Below are positions 45,304 through 52,941 of a stretch of 64,000 nt of DNA, one piece after another. The DNA is from Lachnospiraceae bacterium Marseille-Q4251 (GTDB lineage: Bacteria; Bacillota; Clostridia; Lachnospirales; Lachnospiraceae), in the NCBI GenBank assembly GCA_018223435.1, contig JAGTTO010000001.1, forward strand, positions 3,968,001 to 4,032,000, read 5' to 3'. The translations under genes were made by a program, and so were the position numbers. Position 1 is the stretch's first letter, and every line of letters begins with the position of its first letter. The notes under the pieces are model-generated. The model saw only the letters and a list, made by a program, of their open reading frames with translations, was not told the DNA's origin and made no database searches.

Positions 45304-46389
45304 TTATACCTGATAAAATTTTTTATACCATTCCGCAAAGCTGCGAAGTCCTGTTCTTAAGCTGGTATTAGGCTTAAAGCCATAATCTCTTTCAAGAGCG
45401 CTTGTATCTGCATAAGTAACCGGGACATCGCCAGGCTGCATTGCCACCAGCTCTTTATGAGCTTCAAAATCATAATCTGCCGGAAGCACTTCAGCACGGA
45501 TCAGTTCTTCCTGAAGGATAGTTACAAAGTCTAAGAGATTTTCCGGATTACTGTTTCCAATATTGTAGACAGCATACGGCGGGATGGGAAGACCGTCTTC
45601 ACCATTTTTCTTTTCCGGAGCGCCCTGCATGACACGTTTCACGCCCTCTACGATATCATCCACATAGGTAAAATCACGTTTGCAGTGTCCGTAATTGAAA
45701 ATCTGAATAGTTTCGCCTTTGAGCAGTTTGTTTGTGAAGCCGAAATAAGCCATATCCGGTCTGCCGGCAGGACCGTAAACAGTGAAGAAACGAAGACCGG
45801 TGGAGGGGATATTGTAAAGCTTGCTGTAGGCATGAGCCATCAGCTCATTGGATTTCTTGGTGGCTGCATAAAGGGATACGGGATTGTCTACTTTGTCATC
45901 GGTACTGTACGGGACTTTCTTGTTTGTTCCATAAACCGAGGAGGAAGATGCATAGACAAGATGTTCCACTCCTTTTGCACCGTTATCATAGGAATGGCGG
46001 CAGGCCTCCAGAATATTGTAAAAGCCGATCAGGTTGGACTGAATGTAGGCATCCGGATTGGTGATAGAATAACGAACACCGGCCTGAGCACCGAGATTAA
46101 CCACGATATCCGGTTTATGCTCTGTAAAGATCTGATCAATAATAGTTTTATTAGCGAGATCATCTTTGTAAAATGTGTAGGTAGAATCTGCATGTTCTTT
46201 CACGCATTCTTCGATCTCTTTTAATCGCCATTCTTTGATGCTGACATCATAATAATCATTCATATTATCAAGACCGATAATATGAATAGGCGATTGAGTT
46301 TTTAAAAGCTCAAGAACCAGGTTGCTGCCAATGAAACCGGCAGAACCGGTCACAAATACCGTTTTGCCTTTTAAATCGATATGATTCAT
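45304..46389 (-). CDS. Nucleotide-sugar epimerase (UDP-glucuronate 4-epimerase type)
   Basis: The 361-residue extended-SDR enzyme has VFVTGSAGFIGSNLVLELL (NAD loop), ASSSSVYGTNKKVPY and the catalytic YAATKKSNE. The combination with an adjacent UDP-sugar dehydrogenase and the similarity to CapI/LpsL-type proteins suggest interconversion of UDP-glucuronate and UDP-galacturonate. A UDP-GlcNAc or UDP-glucose 4-epimerase cannot be ruled out. It is 16 bp downstream of the dehydrogenase on the minus strand, so the two form an operon that supplies sugar acids for a surface polymer. Confidence 0.88.
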   Translation of the reverse strand: MNHIDLKGKTVFVTGSAGFIGSNLVLELLKTQSPIHIIGLDNMNDYYDVSIKEWRLKEIEECVKEHADSTYTFYKDDLANKTIIDQIFTEHKPDIVVNLGAQAGVRYSITNPDAYIQSNLIGFYNILEACRHSYDNGAKGVEHLVYASSSSVYGTNKKVPYSTDDKVDNPVSLYAATKKSNELMAHAYSKLYNIPSTGLRFFTVYGPAGRPDMAYFGFTNKLLKGETIQIFNYGHCKRDFTYVDDIVEGVKRVMQGAPEKKNGEDGLPIPPYAVYNIGNSNPENLLDFVTILQEELIRAEVLPADYDFEAHKELVAMQPGDVPVTYADTSALERDYGFKPNTSLRTGLRSFAEWYKKFYQV

Positions 46390-46405
46390 TTCTCTTTTCT
46401 CCCCT

Positions 46406-47878
46406 TTAGTCTCTCTTAAAGATATCTCTTGTGTAAACTTTTTCTTTTACATCATCAAGGCAGGAATCATATCTGTTTGCGATGATTGCCTGGCTTTTTT
46501 TCTTGAATTTTTTCAGATCATTGATTACTTCGGAGCCGTAGAAGGTTTCGCCATTCTTTAAAGTGGGTTCATAAATAATTACTTTGGCGCCTTTTGCTTT
46601 GATTCTCTTCATAACGCCCTGGATAGAAGACTGGCGGAAATTGTCAGAATTACTCTTCATGGTCAGGCGATAGACACCGATAGTTTTTTCTCCTTCTTTG
46701 CTGGGATCCCAGGAACTGTTTGCTTCATAGGCACCGGCCATTTCCAGAACTTTGTCGGCAATGTAATCTTTTCTTGTCCGGTTGCTTTCCACGATCGCAG
46801 AAATCATATTCTGCGGCACATCATTGAAGTTTGCCAGGAGCTGTTTGGTATCTTTCGGCAGACAATAGCCGCCGTAACCAAAACTTGGGTTATTGTAATG
46901 AGTACCGATACGCGGATCTAAGCATACACCGGTAATAATTTCCTGGGTATTCAGCCCCTTGGTCTCTGCATAGGTATCCAGCTCATTGAAATAAGAAACA
47001 CGAAGAGCAAGATAGGTATTGGCGAAAAGTTTTACAGCTTCTGCTTCTGTAAAGCCCATGAACAGAGTATCGATGTTTTTCTTGAGAGCGCCCTGCTGGA
47101 GAAGAGCAGCGAAGGTATGGGCCTTTTCAGCAGAATCTTCATCGCAGGAAACAATGATTCTTGATGGATAAAGGTTGTCATACAGGGCTTTCGATTCACG
47201 AAGGAACTCCGGGCTGAAAATAATATTTTTTGTATTATATTTTTTCCGGACGGATGCGGTATATCCAACGGGGATCGTGGATTTGATAATCATGGTTGCA
47301 TCCGGATTTACTTTCAGAACGAGCTCGATCACGGCTTCTACGGCAGAGCAGTCAAAGAAATTTTTCTTACTGTCATAGTTGGTAGGAGCTGCGATGACAA
47401 CGAAGTCGGCATTTCGGTATGCTTCTTCCCCGTCGAGAGTAGCAGTAAGATCAAGCTCCTTCTCGGCCAGATACATCTCAATGTAATCGTCCTGAATAGG
47501 AGATTTTCTATTATTAATAAGCTCCACTTTCTCCGGAATAATATCAACGGCAGTAACATGGTTATGCTGCGACAGGAGCGTAGCAATAGAAAGCCCTACA
47601 TAACCGGTCCCGGCAACAGCAATATTATATTTCCGGTCTACCAGAAACTTCTTCTTGTCAGCCTTCTCATCCTCAAACAAGTCCACGACTTCAAAATCCA
47701 GTGCCTCAGCAATCGCCTGAAGTTGATCGATGGACGGAGTATAGTTGCAGCTCTCCAGCCTGCTGATCATCCCCCTGTTGATGCCGGTCATTTCTGCCAG
47801 CTGTGCCTGTGTGATTTTTTTGGCTTTTCTCTTGGCGATAATCGTATCGGCCATTTTCCTTACAGATAATTTTTTCAT
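46406..47878 (-). CDS. UDP-sugar dehydrogenase fused to an N-terminal XRE helix-turn-helix
   Basis: The 490-residue protein begins with a Cro/CI-type DNA-binding domain: residues about 11-66 include [21 protein letters not shown]. The UDP-glucose/UDP-GlcNAc dehydrogenase follows: [14 protein letters not shown] (NAD loop from residue 87), FSPEFLRES, and catalytic cysteine in [13 protein letters not shown]. The enzyme oxidises a UDP-hexose to the uronate. The fusion implies that the enzyme also binds DNA, perhaps its own promoter, where a TCACA-N3-TGTGA dyad lies. ATG 47878 follows TTGGAGAAAGAAT; ten earlier codons are open. It is upstream of the epimerase on the same transcript. Confidence 0.9.
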   Translation of the reverse strand: MKKLSVRKMADTIIAKRKAKKITQAQLAEMTGINRGMISRLESCNYTPSIDQLQAIAEALDFEVVDLFEDEKADKKKFLVDRKYNIAVAGTGYVGLSIATLLSQHNHVTAVDIIPEKVELINNRKSPIQDDYIEMYLAEKELDLTATLDGEEAYRNADFVVIAAPTNYDSKKNFFDCSAVEAVIELVLKVNPDATMIIKSTIPVGYTASVRKKYNTKNIIFSPEFLRESKALYDNLYPSRIIVSCDEDSAEKAHTFAALLQQGALKKNIDTLFMGFTEAEAVKLFANTYLALRVSYFNELDTYAETKGLNTQEIITGVCLDPRIGTHYNNPSFGYGGYCLPKDTKQLLANFNDVPQNMISAIVESNRTRKDYIADKVLEMAGAYEANSSWDPSKEGEKTIGVYRLTMKSNSDNFRQSSIQGVMKRIKAKGAKVIIYEPTLKNGETFYGSEVINDLKKFKKKSQAIIANRYDSCLDDVKEKVYTRDIFKRD

Positions 47879-47904
47879 ATTCTTTCTCCAAATGTTATTG
47901 TGGA

Positions 47905-47917
47905 TCACATTTTGTGA
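47905..47917. promoter_or_regulatory. Candidate operator for the HTH-dehydrogenase
   Basis: TCACATTTTGTGA is a dyad (TCACA-N3-TGTGA). TTGTG half-sites recur at 47898-47902 and 47921-47925, giving a cluster of sites between the -10 element and the start codon of the dehydrogenase gene. This is a natural place for autorepression. Confidence 0.5.
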
Positions 47918-47943
47918 CGGTTGTGAGTGGTTAAGATGTATTT

Positions 47944-47972
47944 AACATAGCAGATATTGGGGAAAATGTCAA
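47944..47972 (-). promoter_or_regulatory. Promoter of the dehydrogenase-epimerase operon
   Basis: On the minus strand, TTGACA (47972-47967) and TATGTT (47949-47944) have a 17-bp spacer. The leader of about 60 nt contains the candidate operator. Confidence 0.7.
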
Positions 47973-48024
47973 TTACAAAAACATAAAACAAATCGGGTAA
48001 GAAAAAAACAAATTTTGGAAAAAT

Positions 48025-48161
48025 GGCTTGTTTCCAAGCTTTTCGGTTATTTAGTGTAACTTTTATGAAAAGTTCAGAATAAGAAAACCGAACGAGATAT
48101 GCAGTAAATGATATGGGGACAGGATGGTACTTGGTGGCATTATCCTGTCCCCTGTTTTTTT
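48025..48161 (+). other. Cluster of hairpins ending in a terminator-like stem in a 449-bp gene-free stretch
   Basis: The region between 47879 and 48327 holds no gene. It contains GCTTG/CAAGC (about 48026-48039), an outer stem TTCGGTT/AACCGAA (48042-48048, 48086-48092) enclosing AACTTTT-ATG-AAAAGTT, and a strong terminator GGGGACAGGAT/ATCCTGTCCCC (48115-48152) followed by TGTTTTTTT. A small plus-strand RNA is possible, but no convincing promoter was found for it. Confidence 0.5.
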
Positions 48162-48226
48162 GTTGTCTACGCAAGGAAAATAAGAAAAGATAAACAAAAG
48201 AACTCATTCTAAAAATATTTATTTGA

Positions 48227-48253
48227 ATTATTTGCAGGAAAGCTGCAAATAAT
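48227..48253. promoter_or_regulatory. Perfect inverted repeat upstream of the RloA promoter
   Basis: ATTATTTGCAG and CTGCAAATAAT are perfect 11-bp arms around GAAAG, ending 10 bp before the -35 element. It is a candidate operator. Confidence 0.5.
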
Positions 48254-48263
48254 AGAAGTAAAC

Positions 48264-48292
48264 TTGACTATAAGGTGTTTTGTGAGTATAAT
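48264..48292 (+). promoter_or_regulatory. Promoter of the rloA-rloB operon
   Basis: TTGACT (48264-48269) and a perfect TATAAT (48287-48292) have a 17-bp spacer, about 35 bp before the rloA start codon. Confidence 0.75.
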
Positions 48293-48327
48293 GGTATCAG
48301 AAAGCAAGTATGTGAGGAGGATCTGCC

Positions 48328-49500
48328 ATGTTACTTCAGTTTTCTATAACGAATCATCGCTCGATAAAAGAGACTGCCATCATCAGCATGAAGGCAGCCG
48401 CAGATAAAACTATGAAAGAAGTCCTGATTTCCCCGGATGGAAAGAAAGAACTTGTGCCGGTTATGGCAATTTACGGTGCAAATGCGGCGGGCAAAAGCAA
48501 CGTTATCCATGCGCTTCTACTTATGCGGGAAATGGTCTGCGGCAGTTATGCCAAACCGCTCAAAGGTGCAGAGCTTCCCTATGAACCGTTCGCTTTTGTG
48601 GATGGACAGACGGAGCCGACTACGTTTGAGATTATCTATTATTATGAGAGCATCAAATATGCCTATGGCTTCTCCTTCGACAAGGATCGGATTATCAGCG
48701 AATACCTCTATCATTGGCCAAACGGCAGAGAAGCATTGGTGTTCTCCAGAGAGAAAGACGAGTACGAATTTCGTGAGAGTATCCAGGAACAGCTTACCCT
48801 TGCCGGACGGACTTCGGAAAACAGGCTGTACCTCACAAGCTCCAACGAGTGGAACTGCGCCCAGACAGAAAAAGCATATCTGTGGTTCCAGAAAAACCTT
48901 CGTGGCTTGATTGCAACAGGTGTATCGAATGAAAGCACCATTGACGCAATCCGAAAAGGCGGCGATGGGAAACAGCGCATCTTAAAAGAAATGATGCTTG
49001 CCGATCTTGGCATCTGCAATGTGGAACTGTCCGGCACAAAAGAGAAGCCGATTATTTCCACGGTGCATCAGCTCACGGATGACAGCGGTGAGAAAAAGCA
49101 GTATACCTTACTGCTGGGGCAGGAATCTGTGGGAACACAACGTTTCTTTTCCAGAATCGGTTTGTGGATGGATGCGCTGAACTCCGGTGCGGTGCTTGTG
49201 GTGGATGAAATCGAAGCGAGTATGCACCCACTGCTTACCCGACATCTGATTGAAATGATTCAGGATCAGACCACTAACCAGAACCATGCGCAGTTGATCT
49301 TTACCACTCATGATACGGGACTGCTAGATTTGAAATTGCTGCGCCGTGACCAGATATGGTTTGCAGAGAAAGATGAAAAGACAATGCAGACTGACATTTA
49401 TGCTTTGACTGAGTTTTCTCCGAGAAAAGAGGAGAACATAGCCAGAGGATACCTGCAGGGCAGATATGGTGCCATTCCGTTTATCGGAGGAGGTATCTGA
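48328..49500 (+). CDS. rloA: RloA-type AAA/ABC ATPase (AbiL-like defence)
   Basis: The 390-residue protein has MLLQFSITNHRSIKETAII at the N-terminus (a typical start of OLD/RecF-like ATPases), Walker A GANAAGKS at residues 50-57, and the C-terminal Walker B VLVVDEIEASMHPLL followed by FTTHDTGLLD (switch histidine). RloA-type ATPases pair with RloB and correspond to the AbiL abortive-infection pair. The start follows GTGAGGAGGATCTGCC. Its stop is one base before the rloB ATG, so the two are translationally coupled. Confidence 0.85.
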   Translation: MLLQFSITNHRSIKETAIISMKAAADKTMKEVLISPDGKKELVPVMAIYGANAAGKSNVIHALLLMREMVCGSYAKPLKGAELPYEPFAFVDGQTEPTTFEIIYYYESIKYAYGFSFDKDRIISEYLYHWPNGREALVFSREKDEYEFRESIQEQLTLAGRTSENRLYLTSSNEWNCAQTEKAYLWFQKNLRGLIATGVSNESTIDAIRKGGDGKQRILKEMMLADLGICNVELSGTKEKPIISTVHQLTDDSGEKKQYTLLLGQESVGTQRFFSRIGLWMDALNSGAVLVVDEIEASMHPLLTRHLIEMIQDQTTNQNHAQLIFTTHDTGLLDLKLLRRDQIWFAEKDEKTMQTDIYALTEFSPRKEENIARGYLQGRYGAIPFIGGGI

Positions 49501-49501
49501 G

Positions 49502-50125
49502 ATGGGAAGAATCAAAGAGATCGAACGCAAAGCCTCCGGGCGAAGAAAGAGAAAACCGGTGGTGTACCTGATCTGTGAAGGGTCAGAAACGGAAATCCGG
49601 TATTTCAAAAAGTTCCGTAGCAGAGAGTGTAATATTGATATTGTTCCAATTCCTTCTCAATATAAATCTGCGGATAAGCTGGTACAGAAGGCACAGGCAA
49701 CCATCGGGTACAGCCCATATTACCCGGATGAAGGTGATATCATTTGGTGCGTCTTTGACCGGGATGACAACACGAACGCTATGCTTTCCAAGGCAAAGCA
49801 AACGGCAATCAAGGAGGGTTATCAGATCGCTTTCTCCAATCCGTCCTTTGAAGTCTGGTTCTTGTTGCATTTCAATAATCAGACCACACCTGTTGAGAAT
49901 TGCGAAGCTGCCATTAAGCTGTTGAAGAAAAAAGGCAGGCTGGAGCAGTATGAGAAGAATAAGGAAGTATATGAACAGTTGAAGCCGTTGCAGGAAGCAG
50001 CTATTGAACGGGCGAAGAAACGAGTGGCTACGCTGCAGACAGAACATACGGAAATACTTTCCAGAGAGAGCAATCCGGTGACAACGGTTGCGGAGCTGGT
50101 AGAGTATTTGAACAGCAAGCAATAG
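49502..50125 (+). CDS. rloB: RloB-family Toprim-like protein (AbiL-like defence)
   Basis: The 207-residue protein shows VVYLICEGSETEIRYFKKF with a conserved glutamate, and IIWCVFDRDDNTNAM with the acidic DRDD pair. This E...DxD layout is that of Toprim-type nucleases, which agrees with the RloB (AbiLii-like) family. FSNPSFEVWFLLHF is a further family motif. It likely acts as the nuclease effector controlled by RloA; this is inferred from related two-gene systems. ATG 49502 follows GGAGGTATCTGAG. Confidence 0.85.
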   Translation: MGRIKEIERKASGRRKRKPVVYLICEGSETEIRYFKKFRSRECNIDIVPIPSQYKSADKLVQKAQATIGYSPYYPDEGDIIWCVFDRDDNTNAMLSKAKQTAIKEGYQIAFSNPSFEVWFLLHFNNQTTPVENCEAAIKLLKKKGRLEQYEKNKEVYEQLKPLQEAAIERAKKRVATLQTEHTEILSRESNPVTTVAELVEYLNSKQ

Positions 50126-50134
50126 GAGAAGGTT

Positions 50135-50199
50135 ATGTTTGAAAATCTGATAATACGGGGGCCTCAGGTAGCTTATGCTGCGTCAGAAGGCGGGCCACG
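50135..50199 (+). pseudogene. Start of a third operon gene interrupted by the IS200/IS605 element
   Basis: AGGAGAAGGTT precedes ATG 50135, and the frame encodes MFENLIIRGPQVAYAASEGG followed by PRF before the left end of the IS. Beyond that point the reading frame continues only into IS sequence. It looks like a gene cotranscribed with rloAB and cut by the insertion; too little remains to identify it. Confidence 0.45.
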
Positions 50200-50394
50200 C
50201 TTTAACAAATGTAGCAAGAATTCTCCCACCTCTTCAGGTGGTGAGATGAATTGCACATCTGAGCATATCTGCTCAAAAAAGTCCTTATAGTACAAAAGAA
50301 ACACTTGTTCTCTATTCCCTGATATAGTATACTGAAAAGGAACATTAGTTCGCAAACACATGTCAGTCGATATAAGAAAAAGAGTGATAACACA

Positions 50395-50773
50395 ATGGAA
50401 TTAGATCATAATTCCCATTCAGTATTTCTACTATATTATCACCTAGTGATGGTTATAAAATACAGAAGAAAAGTACGGAATGGCAAAATATCCGAAAGAG
50501 CAAAAGAGATCTTTGAGTATATCGCACCCGGATACGGGATCTTACTGGAAGAATGGAATCACGATACAGACCATGTTCATGTGCTGTTCCGCGCACAGCC
50601 AAAGACGGAACTCCGTAAATTCATCAATGCCTGTAAAAGTGCCAGCAGCAGACTGCTGAAGCTTCTGTCTGCTCCGTGCAGGCGGGGCGCCGATTGAAAC
50701 AATACGGCAGTATATAGAAAGCCAGGGTGAGCAAAATGAACCGCGCCGTAAAAATAAGGATCTATCCAGATAA
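50395..50773 (+). pseudogene. tnpA: TnpA Y1 transposase with internal deletion and frameshift
   Basis: The first frame gives FLLYYHLVMVIKYRRKV and HDTDHVHVLFRAQPKTEL (the HxH metal motif of HUH enzymes), ending after SSRLLK. At about 50659 the sequence jumps into another frame encoding SFCLLRAGGAPIETIRQYIE, which holds the catalytic tyrosine. Some 17 family-typical residues between the two parts are missing, so the protein cannot be active. The ending overlaps the tnpB start by about 38 bp. Confidence 0.85.
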
Positions 50774-51833
50774 AGAGTAGAGCGTTCAGATAGAGAAAAC
50801 AATCGGCTGCAGCCGCTTTATCTATAACCAGATGCTTGCGGACAAGATCAGCTATTACCAGAAAGAAAAAAAGATGCTCAGGAACACACCGGCCGGATAT
50901 AAGAAGGAATATCCCTGGCTGAAAGAGGTGGACTCCCTTGCCCTAGCGAATGCGCAGCTGCATCTGGAAAGTGCGTTCCGGAAGTTTTTCCGGGAACCAT
51001 CCTGCGGATTTCCCCGCTATAAATCAAGAAAACATTCAAGAAATTCTTATACGACCAATGCAGTAAACGGGAATATCCTTTTGCAGGATACCCATTTGAA
51101 GCTTCCAAAGATGTCTGCCATAAAAATAAAACTTCACCGCCAGATCCCGTCAGACTGGAAACTGAAATCGGTAACGATAAGCCGTGAGCCATCCGGGAAA
51201 TATTTTGCAAGTCTTTTGTTCTGCTGTGAGAACCAAACAGTGGAAAAAAGAGCGGCAGAGAGATTTCTTGGGATCGATTTTGCCATGCAGGGAATGTGTG
51301 TATTTTCTACAGGAGAAAGAGCCGGGTACCCTATGTTTTACAGAAAAGCAGAGAAAAAACTTGCAAGGGAACAGAGAAAGCTTTCCCACTGTGAAAAAGG
51401 AAGCCGGAACTATCAGAAACAGAAGAAAAGGGTAGCCTTATGTCATGAAAAGATAAAGAACCAGAGAAAAGATTTCCAGCATAAACTCAGCAGGGAACTT
51501 GCTGAAAGATATGATGCAGTATGCGTGGAAGATCTGAATCTGCAGGGAATGTCCGGAGGGCTGCATCTTGGGAAAGGCGTGCAGGATAATGGGTATGGGC
51601 AGTTTCTGTCCATGCTGGGATACAAACTGGAAGAGCGCGGGAAACATCTGATAAAGGTAGACCGTTATTTTGCATCGAGCAAGATTTGCAGTGTATGTGG
51701 ATATAAGAAAAAGGAACTGGCATTGTCGGATAGAATATATGTCTGTGAATGTGGAAACCGGATGGATCGGGATGTGAATGCAGCAGTCAATATCCGCGAA
51801 GAAGGAAAAAGGATCTATAAAGAATGTGCCTAA
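50736..51833 (+). pseudogene. tnpB: TnpB-like RNA-guided nuclease with an early nonsense codon
   Basis: The natural start ATG 50736 gives MNRAVKIRIYPDKE then TAG (50778-50780), after which the frame continues SVQIEKTIGCSRFIYNQM to the end at 51833. The RuvC acidic residues are intact: FLGIDFAMQG, VCVEDLNLQGMSG and DRDVNAAVNI. The zinc finger CSVCGYKKKELALSD...CECG is also intact. TnpB is the ancestor of Cas12 and cleaves DNA using an RNA from the element's right end. Only one codon (probably CAG to TAG) blocks the full 365-residue product; re-initiation at 50832 would lack about 32 residues. Confidence 0.85.
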
Positions 51834-51985
51834 CGGCACAAGAAAAAAATCCGTAACCGGATGAAGATAAAAAACAAAACCGCGGGACACGCGGGGATAG
51901 CCTGTTTTAGCTTTGCCTTAAAAGGCAATCGAGCAGGAAGCCCCCTCTTCAAAATCGTAAGATTTAAGTGGTGGGAGCATGTCAC
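51834..51985 (+). ncRNA. Right-end RNA region of the IS (omega RNA-like)
   Basis: The 150 bp after tnpB fold into CCTG...TTTGCCTT-AA-AAGGCAA...CAGG and the terminal hairpin ending TTAAGTGGTGGGAGCATGTCAC. In IS200/IS605 elements this segment supplies the reRNA/omega RNA whose 3' tail is the guide. Here the guide would be the flank beginning TCTGAAAAAAAGTCAG. Transcription is inferred by family analogy. Confidence 0.5.
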
Positions 51986-52122
51986 TCTGAAAAAAAGTCA
52001 GCATGAAATAAGCCGTGAGCTGGAGCAGAAAAAGGACAACCGGGTAATCGATTAAAAGCGTGATCTGAGCAGAAAATATGGACGGAAAATCGCAGCCTGG
52101 TCTGCATTAGACGATGGATTTT
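51986..52122 (+). pseudogene. C-terminal gene remnant beyond the IS
   Basis: In one frame the sequence reads LKKSQHEISRELEQKKDNR then VID, stop, then KRDLSRKYGRKIAAWSALDD and GFS with a final stop. This looks like the end of a basic helical protein broken by a nonsense codon. It could be the far end of the gene interrupted at 50199, but this cannot be proven from the sequence. Confidence 0.35.
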
Positions 52123-52126
52123 CGTA

Positions 52127-52394
52127 ATTATATGATGTTGGGGGCAAAAGGTATTTTGCCCCCAACTGATGCCTACGAATTGCTCCGCTGCAAGGCAGCT
52201 CACGCAATTCTACAAACATTCGAAATCCGCTGATTTACTGCGTAAATCGCTACTGTCTACGCTCCGCTTCGGTCGGTGCAAAACGAACATCCACTGGATG
52301 TTCTGCACCTCATGTTTGGCGGGTCCCAAGTTCAAAAGCCTTATCGTGCAAGCACGAACGGCTTTTTGAGCTTTTGACCCTGGCATCATTATAT
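52127..52394 (-). repeat. Structured dispersed repeat, copy 2 (268 bp, inverted)
   Basis: This is the same family as 36882-37101 in opposite orientation, with the same end sequences ATTATATGAT and ATCATTATAT. Conserved parts include the CGTGC/GCACG hairpin and GATTTAC/GTAAATC. Stems that differ in sequence but still pair are GGGTC/GACCC (for GTGTC/GACAC), CAAACAT/ATGTTTG (for CAAATAT/ATATTTG), GAATTGC/GCAATTC (for GGATTGC/GCAATCC), and the terminal hairpin TTGGGGGCAAAA/TTTTGCCCCCAA. An additional hairpin GGTGCA...TGCACC containing AACATCC/GGATGTT (52275-52309) is absent from copy 1. Confidence 0.85.
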
Positions 52395-52411
52395 TTAAAA
52401 ATAAAAAAATC

Positions 52412-52440
52412 TTGACAGAATTCATTCACTGCTGTATAGT
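52412..52440 (+). promoter_or_regulatory. Strong promoter of the raiA-like RNA
   Basis: TTGACA (52412-52417) and TATAGT (52435-52440) have a 17-bp spacer. The next 500 bp contain no gene, so it drives a non-coding RNA or a very long leader. Confidence 0.8.
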
Positions 52441-52447
52441 TTAAGCG

Positions 52448-52640
52448 TATGTGATATGAGTTTCTGACAGAGTATCCATGCAAATATTTTCTCTGACCAC
52501 CCAGTTGGGTTAAGGCCATACGGACAGCCGGGTCAACTGCCGAAGGGCGATTTTATCGCCATTATTGATTTTTGATAATGGAAAGCATAGCTTTCTGTTG
52601 TTGGGTGAAAAACTCAATTTTATGAGTTGTTTTATTTTCT
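52448..52640 (+). ncRNA. Structured non-coding RNA, about 200 nt, resembling the raiA motif
   Basis: The region between promoter and terminator-like hairpin contains ACCCAGTTGGGT, the stretch GGTTAAGGCCATACGGACAG, CCGGGTCAACTGCCGAAGG, a GGCGA-TTTTA-TCGCC hairpin, a GAAAGCATAGCTTTC hairpin and GTTGGGTGAAAAACTCAA. The 3' end is AAAACTCA...TGAGTTGTTTT followed by ATTTTCT. The size and the conserved-looking unpaired purine-rich segments match my recollection of the raiA motif RNA widespread in Firmicutes; that identity is from memory and should be tested with a covariance model. A structured RNA is well supported even if the name is wrong. Confidence 0.65.
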
Positions 52641-52790
52641 GTGCGTGATGCGCATCAACTTGTAAATCAGTCAATAAGAGTAGTAAAAGTAAGTATTTGC
52701 TATATAGACTCTGACGAAGAACTCATTTTTTATTGGGGATTTTCTGCATGCGCGGGAAAATCCGGGAAAAACAGATAAAGTGAGTATATT

Positions 52791-52832
52791 TACAGGCAGT
52801 ATGTCATCAAAGGCATGCTGCCTGTATTTTTG
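52791..52832 (+). terminator. Terminator or attenuator before speD
   Basis: ACAGGCAG and CTGCCTGT form a stem extended by ATG/CAT, followed by ATTTTTGT. It stands 110 bp before speD on the same strand with no gene between, so it may be an attenuator in the speD leader. The stretch 52641-52790 shows only a weak GGATTTTC/GAAAATCC hairpin and no gene. Confidence 0.7.
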
Positions 52833-52916
52833 TAACTATTCAGAGTCAAGCAGATTTTCAGGAAAACACAACGAAATGAAGCGCAGCGAAATCGAGGTGT
52901 GGCTCTGAATAGTTAC
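52832..52916. repeat. Short palindromic repeat, 85 bp
   Basis: Perfect 14-bp terminal inverted repeats, GTAACTATTCAGAG and CTCTGAATAGTTAC, enclose a 57-bp core. It has the form of a small MITE or REP-like unit inserted between the terminator and the speD ribosome binding site. Confidence 0.7.
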
Positions 52917-52941
52917 ATATCTTATACAACCGGAGGAAATC

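Larger units (their letters stand above)
50200..51985 (+). mobile_element. Decayed IS200/IS605-family element
   Basis: The left end carries a CCACC-TCTTCA-GGTGG hairpin (50226-50241). The right end carries CTTCAAAATC-GTAA-GATTTAAG within CCCCCTC...GTGGTGGGAG and finishes near GTCAC at 51985. It encodes a Y1 transposase (tnpA) and a TnpB RNA-guided nuclease homologue in the same direction. Both genes are damaged. Family members move as single strands and make no target duplications, consistent with none being seen. The exact left boundary is uncertain by a few bases. Confidence 0.85.

Noticed and set aside
51861..52055. 64-codon frame as an intact gene
   Set aside because: Its first half lies in the IS right end and its second half in flanking remnant sequence; there is no ribosome binding site.
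36882..52394. CRISPR array or integrase-type attachment sites around the defence island
   Set aside because: There are only two copies of the repeat, inverted and 15 kb apart, with no regular spacers, no cas genes and no integrase or tRNA target.
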